The notes under the pieces are model-generated. The model saw nothing but the letters and a program-made list of their open reading frames with translations. It made no database searches and had not been told where the DNA came from. A DNA stretch of 64,000 nucleotides from Geosporobacter subterraneus DSM 17957 (lineage in GTDB: Bacteria > Bacillota > Clostridia > Peptostreptococcales > Thermotaleaceae): positions 26,375 through 90,374 of the forward strand of contig NZ_FQZV01000012.1 in assembly GCF_900142145.1 (NCBI RefSeq), given 5' to 3'. The position numbers and the translations under genes are program-made. This document shows positions 8,548 to 17,323 of the stretch, piece by piece; positions within the stretch are counted from its first letter, which is position 1, and each line of letters begins with the position of its first letter.

Positions 8548-8576
8548 AGTATAGTATTTTTAACTGTTTTATGCAA
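8548..8576 (-). promoter_or_regulatory. Promoter of the leader-ABC exporter operon
   Basis: TTGCAT (8576-8571), 17 bases, TATACT (8553-8548) on the minus strand, 42 bases upstream of the leader start codon. An overlapping TATAAT lies at 8548-8543 but lacks a matching -35. It sits just after the stop codon of the preceding gene. Confidence 0.5.
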
Positions 8577-8584
8577 TTATTTTT

Positions 8585-9130
8585 TTATATAATCTTTTCT
8601 CCCCCATATCTTTCTCCGCCCCCATCAGGAAGTATACCATACCGCTCAGTCCACAGGGTCTTATATTTTAGGGCTTGTGCATGAATACTGTCCATGCTTT
8701 CTATTGCTTTTACTACCTTTCCCGGCATTCCGACAACCAGGGAATTTGGAGGTATGATTTGATTTTCTCTTACTAGTGCTCCTGCAGCAACGATACTTCC
8801 TCTGCCAACAACAGCCCCGTTTAACACCGTTGCCCCCATACCAATCAGACAATGATCCTCAATGGTGCAGCCATGCAGTATGGCGTTGTGTCCTACGGTT
8901 ACAAAATCGCCTACAATCGTAGGGTGTTCATCGGCTACATGGACTACGCTGTTATCCTGGATATTGGTATAGCGCCCGATTTCTATGCGGTTCACGTCGC
9001 CCCTAACCACTGTATTATACCATATGCTGCTGAATTCTTTCATGGTAACGTCACCGATTACCTTAGATCCATCGGCTCTGTAGCTTTTTTCATCCAGCTT
9101 AGGCTGTATCCCTTCAAATTCCTGTATCAT
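8585..9130 (-). CDS. Gamma-carbonic-anhydrase-like hexapeptide-repeat protein (YrdA/PaaY type)
   Basis: 181-residue left-handed beta-helix protein of the gamma-carbonic anhydrase / transferase-hexapeptide family. Hexapeptide repeats run through most of the chain. Histidines in HVADEHPTIVGDFVTVGHNA and LHGCTIEDHCLIGMGA match the zinc-binding positions of the family. The length is normal. ATG 9130 has AAAGGAG at good spacing. Members bind a metal and some have carbonic anhydrase activity, while others have no known substrate, so the reaction is uncertain. It stands alone, with the exporter leader promoter just downstream. Confidence 0.88.
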   Translation of the reverse strand: MIQEFEGIQPKLDEKSYRADGSKVIGDVTMKEFSSIWYNTVVRGDVNRIEIGRYTNIQDNSVVHVADEHPTIVGDFVTVGHNAILHGCTIEDHCLIGMGATVLNGAVVGRGSIVAAGALVRENQIIPPNSLVVGMPGKVVKAIESMDSIHAQALKYKTLWTERYGILPDGGGERYGGEKII

Positions 9131-9155
9131 ATGTAAAGTCTCCTTTCAGTGAGGT

Positions 9156-10364
9156 CTATATTATATATTCCCTTTCTTCGCAGGTTTCAATCCTATATGT
9201 CTTCCCATATGTTCCAGTGCATCCCTTTGTTTTTTGGATGAACATAAGGGCGATATCGTCTTGGTAAGCCTTTCCCAGTTCCTGTTGGTGTTCTTTCAGA
9301 ATATAATCCATACAGCTTTCAGGGTCCTCTTGAAGCAGGCGAAATAACTTAAGCCTGTTGGCTTCAAGAAAATCATGAATCTTATCAACAGTCATATGCT
9401 TTCCCATTAAACCATCGGTATATAAAAGGACTGCATCCTCCTTTTCTATTTCTAAAATATGCTGCTCATAATCAGCCTCACGAAACATACCCAGGGGATA
9501 TCCGTCCTGTGCTAAGGTGATGAAACACGCATCCTCCTTCTTGAAAAGGATGGGATAAGGATGCCCTCCATTGGCATAAGTTAACAAATCTTCCTGTATC
9601 ATACCGACAAAAGCTGTAAAAGACAGCATAATATGCTCCGGCAGTATCCGTATAAATAATTCATTCATGTAGCTTAGTATTTCATCGGGCCGGCTCATTT
9701 TACTGCAGCAGTCGTGAAAGATAATCTTAATCATGGAAGAAGCCATGGCAGAGGCTACACCGTGCCCCTCAATATCTGCAATGATGAACCACAGGCGGTT
9801 CTCCACCTCAATGCAGTCGAAAAAATCTCCCCCAACCTCGATACAGGGCACATACCTGCCGAATACATTTGCGGTCTCTAGTTTTTTTGACTTCGGCAGC
9901 AGGGAATTTTGAAATATATTGGCCAGCTGAAGCTCCTGCTTAACCTGCTTATAGAGATTCTCCAATGATTCCCGTTGTTCATAGTTCCGTATGGCATTTC
10001 TTACCTTGAAGGGAAGTACTACCTGCATTTGTTTTACAGATAAAGGCTTGGTAAAGTAATCGTATGCCCCTAGCTCCAATGCTTTTTGTATGCTCTCAGT
10101 GTCATCTAACGCAGTATACACGATTACAGGTAAATCTCTTTTATGGTTATTATTTTTGAGGTGCTCCAGTACAGAAAAGCCATCCTCCAAAGGCATCATT
10201 AAATCTAGAATCACTAAATCCATCTTTTCCTCTTGAATCAACTTCTCCGCTTCGATCCCATCTTCTGCTTCATAGAATATATAATGATCAGAGGGATTTT
10301 GCAAAACTGTTTTCATAATCTCCCGATTCATCCACATATCGTCTACAATCAGTATTTTATACAT
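9156..10364 (-). CDS. Response regulator with PP2C-type (SpoIIE/RsbU) phosphatase output domain
   Basis: N-terminal receiver domain (about residues 1-120; acidic pocket in ILIVDD, phosphoacceptor in LVILDLMMPLEDG), a helical linker, then a PP2C-family SpoIIE phosphatase domain (about 165-375) with the metal-binding GGDFFD and later the ANGGHP and LLYTDGL motifs. Such proteins usually dephosphorylate an anti-sigma antagonist in a partner-switching cascade. No anti-sigma or STAS gene lies nearby. ATG 10364 (MYKILIVDD) with AGAGGTG is preferred to the GTG at 10373, which falls within that binding site. The upstream hybrid kinase gene, 75 bp away, is a plausible input. Confidence 0.9.
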   Translation of the reverse strand: MYKILIVDDMWMNREIMKTVLQNPSDHYIFYEAEDGIEAEKLIQEEKMDLVILDLMMPLEDGFSVLEHLKNNNHKRDLPVIVYTALDDTESIQKALELGAYDYFTKPLSVKQMQVVLPFKVRNAIRNYEQRESLENLYKQVKQELQLANIFQNSLLPKSKKLETANVFGRYVPCIEVGGDFFDCIEVENRLWFIIADIEGHGVASAMASSMIKIIFHDCCSKMSRPDEILSYMNELFIRILPEHIMLSFTAFVGMIQEDLLTYANGGHPYPILFKKEDACFITLAQDGYPLGMFREADYEQHILEIEKEDAVLLYTDGLMGKHMTVDKIHDFLEANRLKLFRLLQEDPESCMDYILKEHQQELGKAYQDDIALMFIQKTKGCTGTYGKTYRIETCEEREYII

Positions 10365-10439
10365 ATTCTTCACCTCTATTAATCCTGCTGATCAACAACA
10401 CCCCGTTCACTGAAAATATTCAATCCCATTGGACTCATT

Positions 10440-12404
10440 TCATTGCTTTCTATCTGCCAATACCTCACTCAGCGTCCTTTTTACCAATATAAACTCCTTG
10501 TGAAGCCGCGGCATCAGCTGTGCTGCAACAGATAGTTTTTCTCCTGCAGCAGCTGCTTCAAGTTCCTTGGCTAAGGCGGATAAATTCAGGGCTCCCACAT
10601 AGGCACTGCTGGATTTGATGTTATGGGCCCCTGCTCTAAGATTTTTCATATCCTTATTCTTTAAATGCAGATTCATAGATTGAAGCAGCTCGGCTGTAGT
10701 ATTCAGATATCCCTCCAACAACCGGGCCAGAAATATGCCACTGTTATTCTGCTCCCCTATATCTTCCAAGTCCTTTAATACTTCTTCACAGATTGCATCT
10801 TCTGATTCCGGTGAGCTTTTTGCCGGCGTGTCCATTTTCTTTTCTATGCCGCCGCACCATTTTTCAAGTATGGAACTTAAACCCTGCAAGGTTGTGGGTT
10901 TTGCAATATAATCGGTCATCCCGGAAACCATGCATTTCTCTTTCTCTTCTAGAAGGGCATTTCCTGTCATAGCAATAATAGGCACCTTTGCAGTCTGGGA
11001 GTCCTCTATACTGCGAATTAACTGCGCCGTTTTATAGCCGTCTATATCGGGCAGCTGACAGTCCATTAATATTGCAGCAAAGGAATGCTGCATGACTGTC
11101 TTGACCGCTTCTCTACCGTTTGAAACGCTTTGAGCCTTATATCCCAGTTTATTTAACTGATGCAGAATTACTTTCTGATTCACGGGATTATCTTCTACCA
11201 CAAGAATGCTGCCTGCAGCGATTCTATCCTCTGTTTTTATGCTTTTTTTATCTCCGATCATCTTGCGTTCATCTCCAATATCCGTCTGTCCTGCCTTTGG
11301 CAAAGATAGGATTACAGAAAAGGTTGACCCCTTTCCTTTTTCACTTTCCACCCTTATTTCTCCTCCCATGAGTTTTATGATTTCCTCACAGATTGCCAGT
11401 CCCAATCCGGTTCCATGGTGCTGCTTCCCGCTCTGTTGATGCTCTTGTACAAAAGGTTTAAATATATCTTTTATACTGTCTTTTGCTATGCCGATGCCCG
11501 TATCTTCAACCTCTAAAACTATTTTTGCAGTTTTTTCCGTTTCCTCCAAAATTCTACTCTTCGCTATGATACGGCCTTCATTTGTAAACTTAACTGCATT
11601 ATTCAACAGATTCAGCATGACCTGCCTTAGGCGGATTCCGTCCCCTATTAGGTATAGAGGTTTGTCTAAATCCGTTTGATGCAACAAAGTGATCTTTTTC
11701 CTGCGAGCTTCCGCTTCTACAAGCTTTAAAGAACTGTCTATCACCTGTCTGGCTTCAAATATCTGTTTATTTAGAGAAATCTTTCTTGCCTCCAGCTTCG
11801 ACAAATCCAATATATCTTCTATAATATGCAGCAACAAATAACTAGAATCCAAAATAATATCCGTATACCCCCGCTGTTCCTCCGTCAGAGATGTTTCCCG
11901 CAGGAGCTCTGCCATCCCCATGATGCTGTTCATAGGGGTTCTAATCTCATGACTGATGTTTCTAATCAATTCACCTTTTTCCAAATAAGCCGCTTCTGCT
12001 GCATCCTTTGCCTCTTGAAGCTTTCTGTTTAAATCCACCAGCTCCGTAATATTTCTGCCCACACCTGCTACTTGTACCACTTCACCGGCATCATCATAGA
12101 TGGGGGATAGCGATGTCTGTATGAAATTCAAAACACCATTTATATAAGTTGACCACTGGTAGATTACATTTTCCCCTTTTAGTGCCCGCTCATTTGCTGC
12201 TATATGAACTCTTCCCTTTTCTTCCCCCATGATTTCAACAGCGGTTTTACCAATAAAATCCTCTTGATCAGCTGATCCTCTTTCTAGCCATTTCCCGAAA
12301 ACAGCTATGTGTTTATGATTCCGGTCTAATAAAAATACAACATCATTCACACTATTCAAGATATCCCTATACAGCTTTTCTTTGTCTTCTATTTTCCTCA
12401 TCAT
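10440..12404 (-). CDS. Hybrid sensor histidine kinase (PAS - HisKA - HATPase - receiver - Hpt)
   Basis: Multi-domain phosphorelay kinase of about 654 residues. Visible blocks in order: a PAS-type sensor near the N-terminus (DVVFLLDRNHKHIAVFGKW), dimerisation/phosphoacceptor box NISHEIRTPMNSIMG, ATPase N box NLLNNAVKFT, G boxes VEDTGIGI and GTGLGLAI, a receiver with ILVVEDNPVN and LMDCQLPDIDGY, and a C-terminal Hpt domain (AHNIKSSSAYVGA). No membrane helices, so it is cytoplasmic. ATG 12404, with GGGAG upstream, is preferred to the TTG at 12491, which has no binding site. It may feed phosphate to the receiver-phosphatase encoded next door; that pairing rests on adjacency. Confidence 0.93.
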   Translation of the reverse strand: MMRKIEDKEKLYRDILNSVNDVVFLLDRNHKHIAVFGKWLERGSADQEDFIGKTAVEIMGEEKGRVHIAANERALKGENVIYQWSTYINGVLNFIQTSLSPIYDDAGEVVQVAGVGRNITELVDLNRKLQEAKDAAEAAYLEKGELIRNISHEIRTPMNSIMGMAELLRETSLTEEQRGYTDIILDSSYLLLHIIEDILDLSKLEARKISLNKQIFEARQVIDSSLKLVEAEARRKKITLLHQTDLDKPLYLIGDGIRLRQVMLNLLNNAVKFTNEGRIIAKSRILEETEKTAKIVLEVEDTGIGIAKDSIKDIFKPFVQEHQQSGKQHHGTGLGLAICEEIIKLMGGEIRVESEKGKGSTFSVILSLPKAGQTDIGDERKMIGDKKSIKTEDRIAAGSILVVEDNPVNQKVILHQLNKLGYKAQSVSNGREAVKTVMQHSFAAILMDCQLPDIDGYKTAQLIRSIEDSQTAKVPIIAMTGNALLEEKEKCMVSGMTDYIAKPTTLQGLSSILEKWCGGIEKKMDTPAKSSPESEDAICEEVLKDLEDIGEQNNSGIFLARLLEGYLNTTAELLQSMNLHLKNKDMKNLRAGAHNIKSSSAYVGALNLSALAKELEAAAAGEKLSVAAQLMPRLHKEFILVKRTLSEVLADRKQ

Positions 12405-12560
12405 ACAGGTGTTTTCTCCCATATCCAGCTTATACAATATTCTTGGCTCTATTCTCACTGCTACTATTAATACTATCTTCTCCATGGGCAAGAATCAATA
12501 ACTATTTGCTCATTTAAATACAAACAAGACTGTTTATGAGCAGTCAATGGATTGGCAGTT

Positions 12561-13025
12561 TTATAGATGGAAAATAACACTGCTGTCTATTAAATTCCCT
12601 TTTTCATAGGTAATTTTTCCTGAAAAGAAATGATCCTGCTCCATCCACCGTAGAAATAACCGATCCCCTTCCCACAAATTCAGGTTTTCCAGTTCCCCTT
12701 TATCAACCCACTGCAGCACTCCTTCCGAAGAATCGGTAATCTCTCCGGAAAAATTCCTGGCAACAAATAAAAAAACATACCAATCCTCTTCATCCTTGAA
12801 TCTTGGAAAGGTTAAGATACCCTTAAGGGTTGGAGCATGAATGCTTAAGCCGCTTTCTTCCCTCACTTCCCGGATAATACATTCTTCCGGAGTTTCTCCC
12901 GGCTCCATCTTTCCTCCTAATCCAATCCATTTTCCATGGTGTACATCATTGGCTTTTTTAATTCGATGCAGCATGAGATATTGATTTTCCCTCTCAATAT
13001 AGCAGATGGTCGAAAGCTTCATCAT
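12561..13025 (-). CDS. Nudix hydrolase (8-oxo-dGTP diphosphatase-like)
   Basis: 154-residue MutT/Nudix protein. The Nudix box is complete: GGKMEPGETPEECIIREVREESGL, quoted in two parts as GGKMEPGETPEEC and REVREESGL (about residues 37-59). The N-terminal LSTICYIERENQYLMLHR strand resembles proteins that clean 8-oxo-dGTP. Substrate choice in this family is hard to predict from sequence. GAGGAG precedes two adjacent ATGs (13025, 13022). It follows the MotB-like gene after 17 bp and is probably co-transcribed with the MotA/B pair. Confidence 0.9.
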   Translation of the reverse strand: MMKLSTICYIERENQYLMLHRIKKANDVHHGKWIGLGGKMEPGETPEECIIREVREESGLSIHAPTLKGILTFPRFKDEEDWYVFLFVARNFSGEITDSSEGVLQWVDKGELENLNLWEGDRLFLRWMEQDHFFSGKITYEKGNLIDSSVIFHL

Positions 13026-13042
13026 GATTTCTCCTCTATGCT

Positions 13043-13747
13043 TTAATTAACGATGGTAATCTCAATTCTTCTATTTTTGGCTCTACCCTTGGACGTAGCA
13101 TTTGTATCAATGGGATTATGTTCCCCAAAGCCGCTGACAGACACCCGTTCCTTATGAATTCCTTTCTTCTCCGTGAAAAACTTCACTACATTAATCGATC
13201 GCGCTACAGACAGCTCCCAGTTAGAAGGAAATTCCGGTGTACAAATAGGTATATTATCCGTATACCCTTCCACGATAATAGGGTTGTTGATGCTTTTCAG
13301 TTTGTCCCCTACCTTGTGAAGGATCATATAACCTTCTTCGGAAATTGCAGCTTTCCCACTATCAAAAAGAATGCTGTCTTTAAAACGAATCAGCAGCCCT
13401 CTTTCGTTTTCCAGGATATCCACTGCATCCATTAAATTCTTTTCCCTCAAAAAGCTAATGAAATCCTCCTTTGAGGTTTTTATATCATTTTTTATATCCT
13501 GCAGTCCAAAAAGTTGGGCCGCAAGAGATTCCTTTTCACTCCTTAACTTTGTATTCTCTGTATGGAGCTGTTCTACCTCCGCTGTAAGGGTGTTTCGAAC
13601 CTGGTAGAGTGCAGAAAGCTCCTTGGTGGAAAAAGTAAAGAATATGATAAAGAAGCATAGGATAATCGTAATCATATCGCTGTAGGTAATCAGCCAGGTA
13701 CTGGAGAATTCTATTTCATGCTTTTTATCTTCAGGATTCCAACTCAT
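13043..13747 (-). CDS. MotB/OmpA-family protein
   Basis: 234 residues: one membrane helix near the N-terminus with the essential aspartate in the MotB-type pattern WLITYSDMITII, a coiled-coil linker (about 50-90), and a C-terminal OmpA-like peptidoglycan-binding domain (VEGYTDNIP and NRRIEITI motifs). It partners with the MotA-like gene, which it overlaps by 17 bp, to form a proton- or sodium-driven channel anchored to the wall. There are no flagellar genes in the window, so it may be the flagellar stator or a related energiser. Confidence 0.88.
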   Translation of the reverse strand: MSWNPEDKKHEIEFSSTWLITYSDMITIILCFFIIFFTFSTKELSALYQVRNTLTAEVEQLHTENTKLRSEKESLAAQLFGLQDIKNDIKTSKEDFISFLREKNLMDAVDILENERGLLIRFKDSILFDSGKAAISEEGYMILHKVGDKLKSINNPIIVEGYTDNIPICTPEFPSNWELSVARSINVVKFFTEKKGIHKERVSVSGFGEHNPIDTNATSKGRAKNRRIEITIVN

Positions 13748-14555
13748 AGGCAGTCAAATTCCTTTCTTCCATTCTGTTTCTTGGATACTCCAGGCGATGA
13801 CTTTCTTTTAGCATCACATTCATTTTATCGAATACGTTTCTTGGCGAATCATTTTGAGCAATCAACAATATTCCCTCCGTAATCATGGCAAACCGCAGCA
13901 TATTTCTGTCGATATATTCTTTCAGCCGTCCCATCAGAGGTACTGCTGCAAAGTTGGCGATAAGCCCGCCGTAGAGGGTACTTACCAGTGCATAAGCCAT
14001 GTTGTTCATGATCATATCAGTTTTATCCATGTTAGAAAGCAGTCCGATCATTCCGACCAGAGTGCCTATTAAACCAAAGGAGGGTGCTACATGGGAAATC
14101 ATCTTCAATACATTGTAGGACCGATATAGATTTGCTCTTCTGGATTCCATATCCTTTTCTAAAATATCCCGCATGACTTCCGGTTTTTTATAGTCATTGA
14201 GCAGGATCATCGCATCCCTCAAAAAGGTTTGGTTTTCCCTTTCAATTTCTGATTGGATGGATAAAATCCCTTCCCTTTTCACTTTTACACTAAGCTGGTG
14301 GAGCTTGTGGATATCCCCTGCATAATCAATTTTGTCCGTAAAGCTGGCCCGAATCATTTTAGCGGTTGCGATTAAGGTGTCAAAGGAGAAACTGATAATG
14401 ACCGATAAGATAATTCCTGCAAAAATAATTTCCAGGGCTGTAAGATTAAAAAACGCCCTTAAGGATATACTGCCCAGCAAAGAATGTATAATCAATAACA
14501 CTAAAGCACCGATGACTGCAAGCTTGATATATTGATCCCGGCTCTCTATTTTCAT
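13731..14555 (-). CDS. MotA/TolQ/ExbB-family proton channel protein
   Basis: 274 residues with four membrane segments: two near the N-terminus (about 12-60) and two later (about 155-205, including HVAPSFGLIGTLVGMIGLL). This is the MotA arrangement with a large cytoplasmic loop between pairs. ATG 14555 has GGAGG at good spacing. The downstream MotB-like gene overlaps its end, indicating translational coupling. The function is a stator-type ion channel; whether it is flagellar cannot be decided from this window. Confidence 0.88.
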   Translation of the reverse strand: MKIESRDQYIKLAVIGALVLLIIHSLLGSISLRAFFNLTALEIIFAGIILSVIISFSFDTLIATAKMIRASFTDKIDYAGDIHKLHQLSVKVKREGILSIQSEIERENQTFLRDAMILLNDYKKPEVMRDILEKDMESRRANLYRSYNVLKMISHVAPSFGLIGTLVGMIGLLSNMDKTDMIMNNMAYALVSTLYGGLIANFAAVPLMGRLKEYIDRNMLRFAMITEGILLIAQNDSPRNVFDKMNVMLKESHRLEYPRNRMEERNLTAYELES

Positions 14556-14695
14556 GAACTGCCTCCTAACTATGTATTATACGCTATTATGATTGTATCA
14601 TATTTTTGAGGATATTGTCGTAAAAGAAAAAAACAGTACTACAGGATTATCTGCTGTATCCTGCTCATAAATTTCTCTGGAATAGAAAAACCTAA

Positions 14696-15286
14696 ATGCT
14701 GACGGATATGATGTTGGCCCTACAGCGTAAAGGCTGCCATAATATCAATTTGGTTTCACCGGGGCATATCATCCCCCAGATTGTCGAAGCTATCTACATT
14801 GCCGCCAACAGGGGATTGCAGATTCCCATCGTTTACAACAGCAATGGTTATGATTTGACGGATTCTCTAAGACTGTTGAAAGATATTATAGATATCTATC
14901 TCCCTGATCTAAAGTTTGCAGACGATGAAAAAGCTTACCGGTACATGGGTGTGAAGCATTACTATACCATAGCAAAGGAAGCCCTTCGGGAAATGCACGA
15001 TCAGGTAGGAGGCCTCCGGACCGATGACAACAATGTTGCCTATCGGGGATTGATGATTCGTCATCTGGTACTTCCTGAGAATCTGGCAGATACGGATAAA
15101 ATCATGGATTTTATTGTACAGGAGCTGGGTCCTGATACCTATGTCAATATTATGCCCCAATATTACCCTGCGCATCAGGCCTATAACTATCCGGAGCTGA
15201 GCCGCAGCATCACAAAGAAAGAATACCAGCAGGCAGTATCTGCGGCTAAAGCAGCGGGACTAAAGGGCTTGGTGCATTCATTATAA
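14696..15286 (+). pseudogene. Truncated radical-SAM (PflA-like activating enzyme) remnant
   Basis: The 196-residue frame matches the C-terminal two thirds of the radical-SAM family annotated as pyruvate-formate-lyase-activating enzyme-like (CHNINLVSPGHIIPQI, YLPDLKFADDEKAYRYMG, GLMIRHLVLPENLADTDK, NIMPQYYPAHQA). The N-terminal part carrying the CxxxCxxC iron-sulfur motif is absent: a stop codon (TAA 14693-14695) immediately precedes the ATG, there is no ribosome binding site, and nothing upstream continues the domain. It should be non-functional. It points the opposite way from its left neighbour and lies next to a second decayed gene. Confidence 0.75.
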
Positions 15287-15339
15287 GCATCCTTCCAAGG
15301 AGATGCGAGCTTAATTATCCTGTAGGCTGCAGCGGTAGA

Positions 15340-15457
15340 GCCAAGGGAACGGATTTAGTCTATATCGGAAGAGAGCTCCTTCGAAATCCCTATTGGCCCC
15401 TAGAAGCAGCCAAGGCCCTGAACACGGATATTCCGTGACCTAAGCAATATGAAAGAA
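15340..15457 (+). pseudogene. Remnant of an NADPH dehydrogenase / old yellow enzyme gene (YqjM-like C-terminus)
   Basis: The plus frame reads GTDLVYIGRELLRNPYWPLE, then AAKALNTDIP, a TGA stop, and PKQYERSK. This matches the conserved C-terminal end of NamA/YqjM-type flavin oxidoreductases, in which the interrupted position is tryptophan (TGG); a single G-to-A change explains the TGA. The rest of the gene is absent. The fragment sits right after the radical-SAM remnant, so this stretch is a graveyard left by one or more deletions. Confidence 0.65.
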
Positions 15458-15570
15458 GTAAATAATCAACAAAAGGATTTGCTCTTTTTAGCAAGTCCTT
15501 TTTTGGTGACTTTTTTCCTTGAATCCGTTACAATAATCTTAAGACATCATTGCAGCGGAGGGTTTTATTT

Positions 15571-16320
15571 ATGGACTTAAAAGTTATCTATCTTTGCTTT
15601 TTTGGCTTTCTTGCCCAATTTGTGGATTCTATTGCGGGAGGCGGCGGTTTGATTAGCATTCCTGCTCTTTTCGCCTTTGGCGTTCCCCCCCACTTTGCTC
15701 TGGGCACCAATAAATTCGGCGCCATGTTTGGAACAGTTTCCAGTTCTATTGCCTTTATCCGATCAAAGAATATCCACAAGGAGCTTTTAATGTATATGAT
15801 TCCCTGCACGATTTTAGGCGCTGTGCTGGGTGTAAATACCGTATTGATGATCAATCAAAAAATTCTTAATGCCATCGTACTTGTATTGCTGCTGGTTGTA
15901 TGTGCCTATACGGTACTAAAAAAGGACATGGGCAGTGAGGATCGTTTCACAGGAATGACTAGAAGAAATATACTGATTGGATGTGCTATAGCCTTAATCC
16001 TTGGTTTTTACGATGGGTTCTTTGGACCCGGTGCCGGTTCTTTTCTCATCTTTTCCTTTATTACCTTCTTGGGCTTTAACTTTTTGCAAAGCTGTGGAAA
16101 TGGAAAAATACTCAATGCCTGCAGCGGAGTTACCTCCTTTATTGTTTTTGCCCTGCACGGCAAGGTGATCTACAGCATCGGAATTCCCCTGGCTATCTCT
16201 ATGATATTAGGGGCTTTAGTCGGTACCCGGCTGGCCATCCGCAACGGAGCGAAGCTGATTAAGCCTATTTTTATCCTGATTTCTATTTCCTTTATTATTA
16301 AGCTTTCATTTAATCTGTAG
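15571..16320 (+). CDS. TauE/SafE (TSUP) family membrane transporter
   Basis: 249-residue integral membrane protein with about eight helices and the family's repeated motifs: FVDSIAGGGGLISIPAL and NKFGAMFGT in the first half, GFYDGFFGPGAGSF and GKILNACSG in the second. TSUP members move sulfite, sulfonates or other organic anions across the membrane; the substrate is unknown here. ATG 15571 is preceded by GGAGGG at good spacing. The upstream in-frame TTG (15550) would sit before that site, so I reject it. Monocistronic, closed by a clear terminator. Confidence 0.9.
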   Translation: MDLKVIYLCFFGFLAQFVDSIAGGGGLISIPALFAFGVPPHFALGTNKFGAMFGTVSSSIAFIRSKNIHKELLMYMIPCTILGAVLGVNTVLMINQKILNAIVLVLLLVVCAYTVLKKDMGSEDRFTGMTRRNILIGCAIALILGFYDGFFGPGAGSFLIFSFITFLGFNFLQSCGNGKILNACSGVTSFIVFALHGKVIYSIGIPLAISMILGALVGTRLAIRNGAKLIKPIFILISISFIIKLSFNL

Positions 16321-16326
16321 TATATT

Positions 16327-16354
16327 AAAAACCCGCCAAATAGGCGGGTTTTGT
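16327..16354. terminator. Bidirectional terminator after the TauE/SafE gene
   Basis: AAACCCGCC and GGCGGGTTT form a strong 9-bp stem with T-runs on both strands. It is placed to stop the plus-strand transporter and the minus-strand ilv operon that converge here. Confidence 0.85.
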
Positions 16355-16399
16355 ATTTGATGTTTCATTATCTACGATTGCGCAACTATCTCGTATTCT

Positions 16400-17311
16400 T
16401 TAATAAACTGGAGTGCAGAAATGGGCATATTTTAGATTTCTGCCTGTTGTTAAGCCAAAGAACAGCTTTTTAATCTCTCTGCATACCTCTCCCTGTTCTC
16501 CGTTTCCAACCTTCCGATTGTCTACTTCGATCACTGGGGTGACCTCCATGGCCGTCCCACTGAAGAATACTTCTTGGGCTGAGTAGAGTTCTGTGCGTGC
16601 AACACTTCTTTCCACAATCTCTAACCCCAGCTCTTCCTTCGCCAGTACCATAACCGTGTTGCGGGTAATTCCTTCTAAAATATGATCTGCAGGAGAAGGT
16701 GTGATCAGTTTTCCATTCTTCACCAGAAAGATATTTTCTCCCGGCCCCTCACAAACATAACCCTGATCTGTCAGAAGAATTGCTTCATCATATCCATTTT
16801 GCAACGCTTCCAAGGATGCCAGTGCAGAGTTCAAGTAGGCAGCTGTAGCCTTGGTCCTTGGGGGCAACATGGTATCAGAGATTCTTCTCCAAGTAGACAC
16901 TGCAGCGCGAAAGGCCTCCTTGCCGGCAAAGTTGCCCATGGGTTGGCAGTATATTAAGATGCGGTTATCGTCATCATAGAGGGTTGGGAATAGGTGATCA
17001 GAACCCTTAAATGCAACCGGTCTAATATATACTGTGGTTTTGAAGTTATTTTTTCTAAGTAATACCAACGTCCACTCACACAGCTCCTCAGCAGTGTAAG
17101 GGATCTGGATGTAGAGGGCTTTACAGGATTCCAGCAGCCTCTGATAATGCTCCTTCAGACGAAAAGCGTATAGCTGCTGCGCTTCCTCATCCCAATAGGC
17201 CCGAATGCCTTCGAAACACCCGAGTCCATAATTAAAGGCCTTAGAACGAATGCTAATATTTACTTTGCTTTCCTCCAAGATCTCCCCTTGGTAAAAAACA
17301 TAAGACTCCAT
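16400..17311 (-). CDS. ilvE: Branched-chain-amino-acid aminotransferase
   Basis: Last step of isoleucine, valine and leucine synthesis: PLP-dependent transamination of the 2-keto acids. The 303-residue product is a class IV aminotransferase with the conserved YGLGCFEGIRAY start, the KATAAYLNS stretch that carries the PLP-binding lysine, EGPGENIF and GITRNTVM. It lies 12 bp after ilvB as the last gene of the T-box-controlled operon, followed by a shared terminator. ATG 17311 has GGGGG at proper spacing. Confidence 0.95.
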   Translation of the reverse strand: MESYVFYQGEILEESKVNISIRSKAFNYGLGCFEGIRAYWDEEAQQLYAFRLKEHYQRLLESCKALYIQIPYTAEELCEWTLVLLRKNNFKTTVYIRPVAFKGSDHLFPTLYDDDNRILIYCQPMGNFAGKEAFRAAVSTWRRISDTMLPPRTKATAAYLNSALASLEALQNGYDEAILLTDQGYVCEGPGENIFLVKNGKLITPSPADHILEGITRNTVMVLAKEELGLEIVERSVARTELYSAQEVFFSGTAMEVTPVIEVDNRKVGNGEQGEVCREIKKLFFGLTTGRNLKYAHFCTPVY

Positions 17312-17323
17312 CTTTTCATCCCC

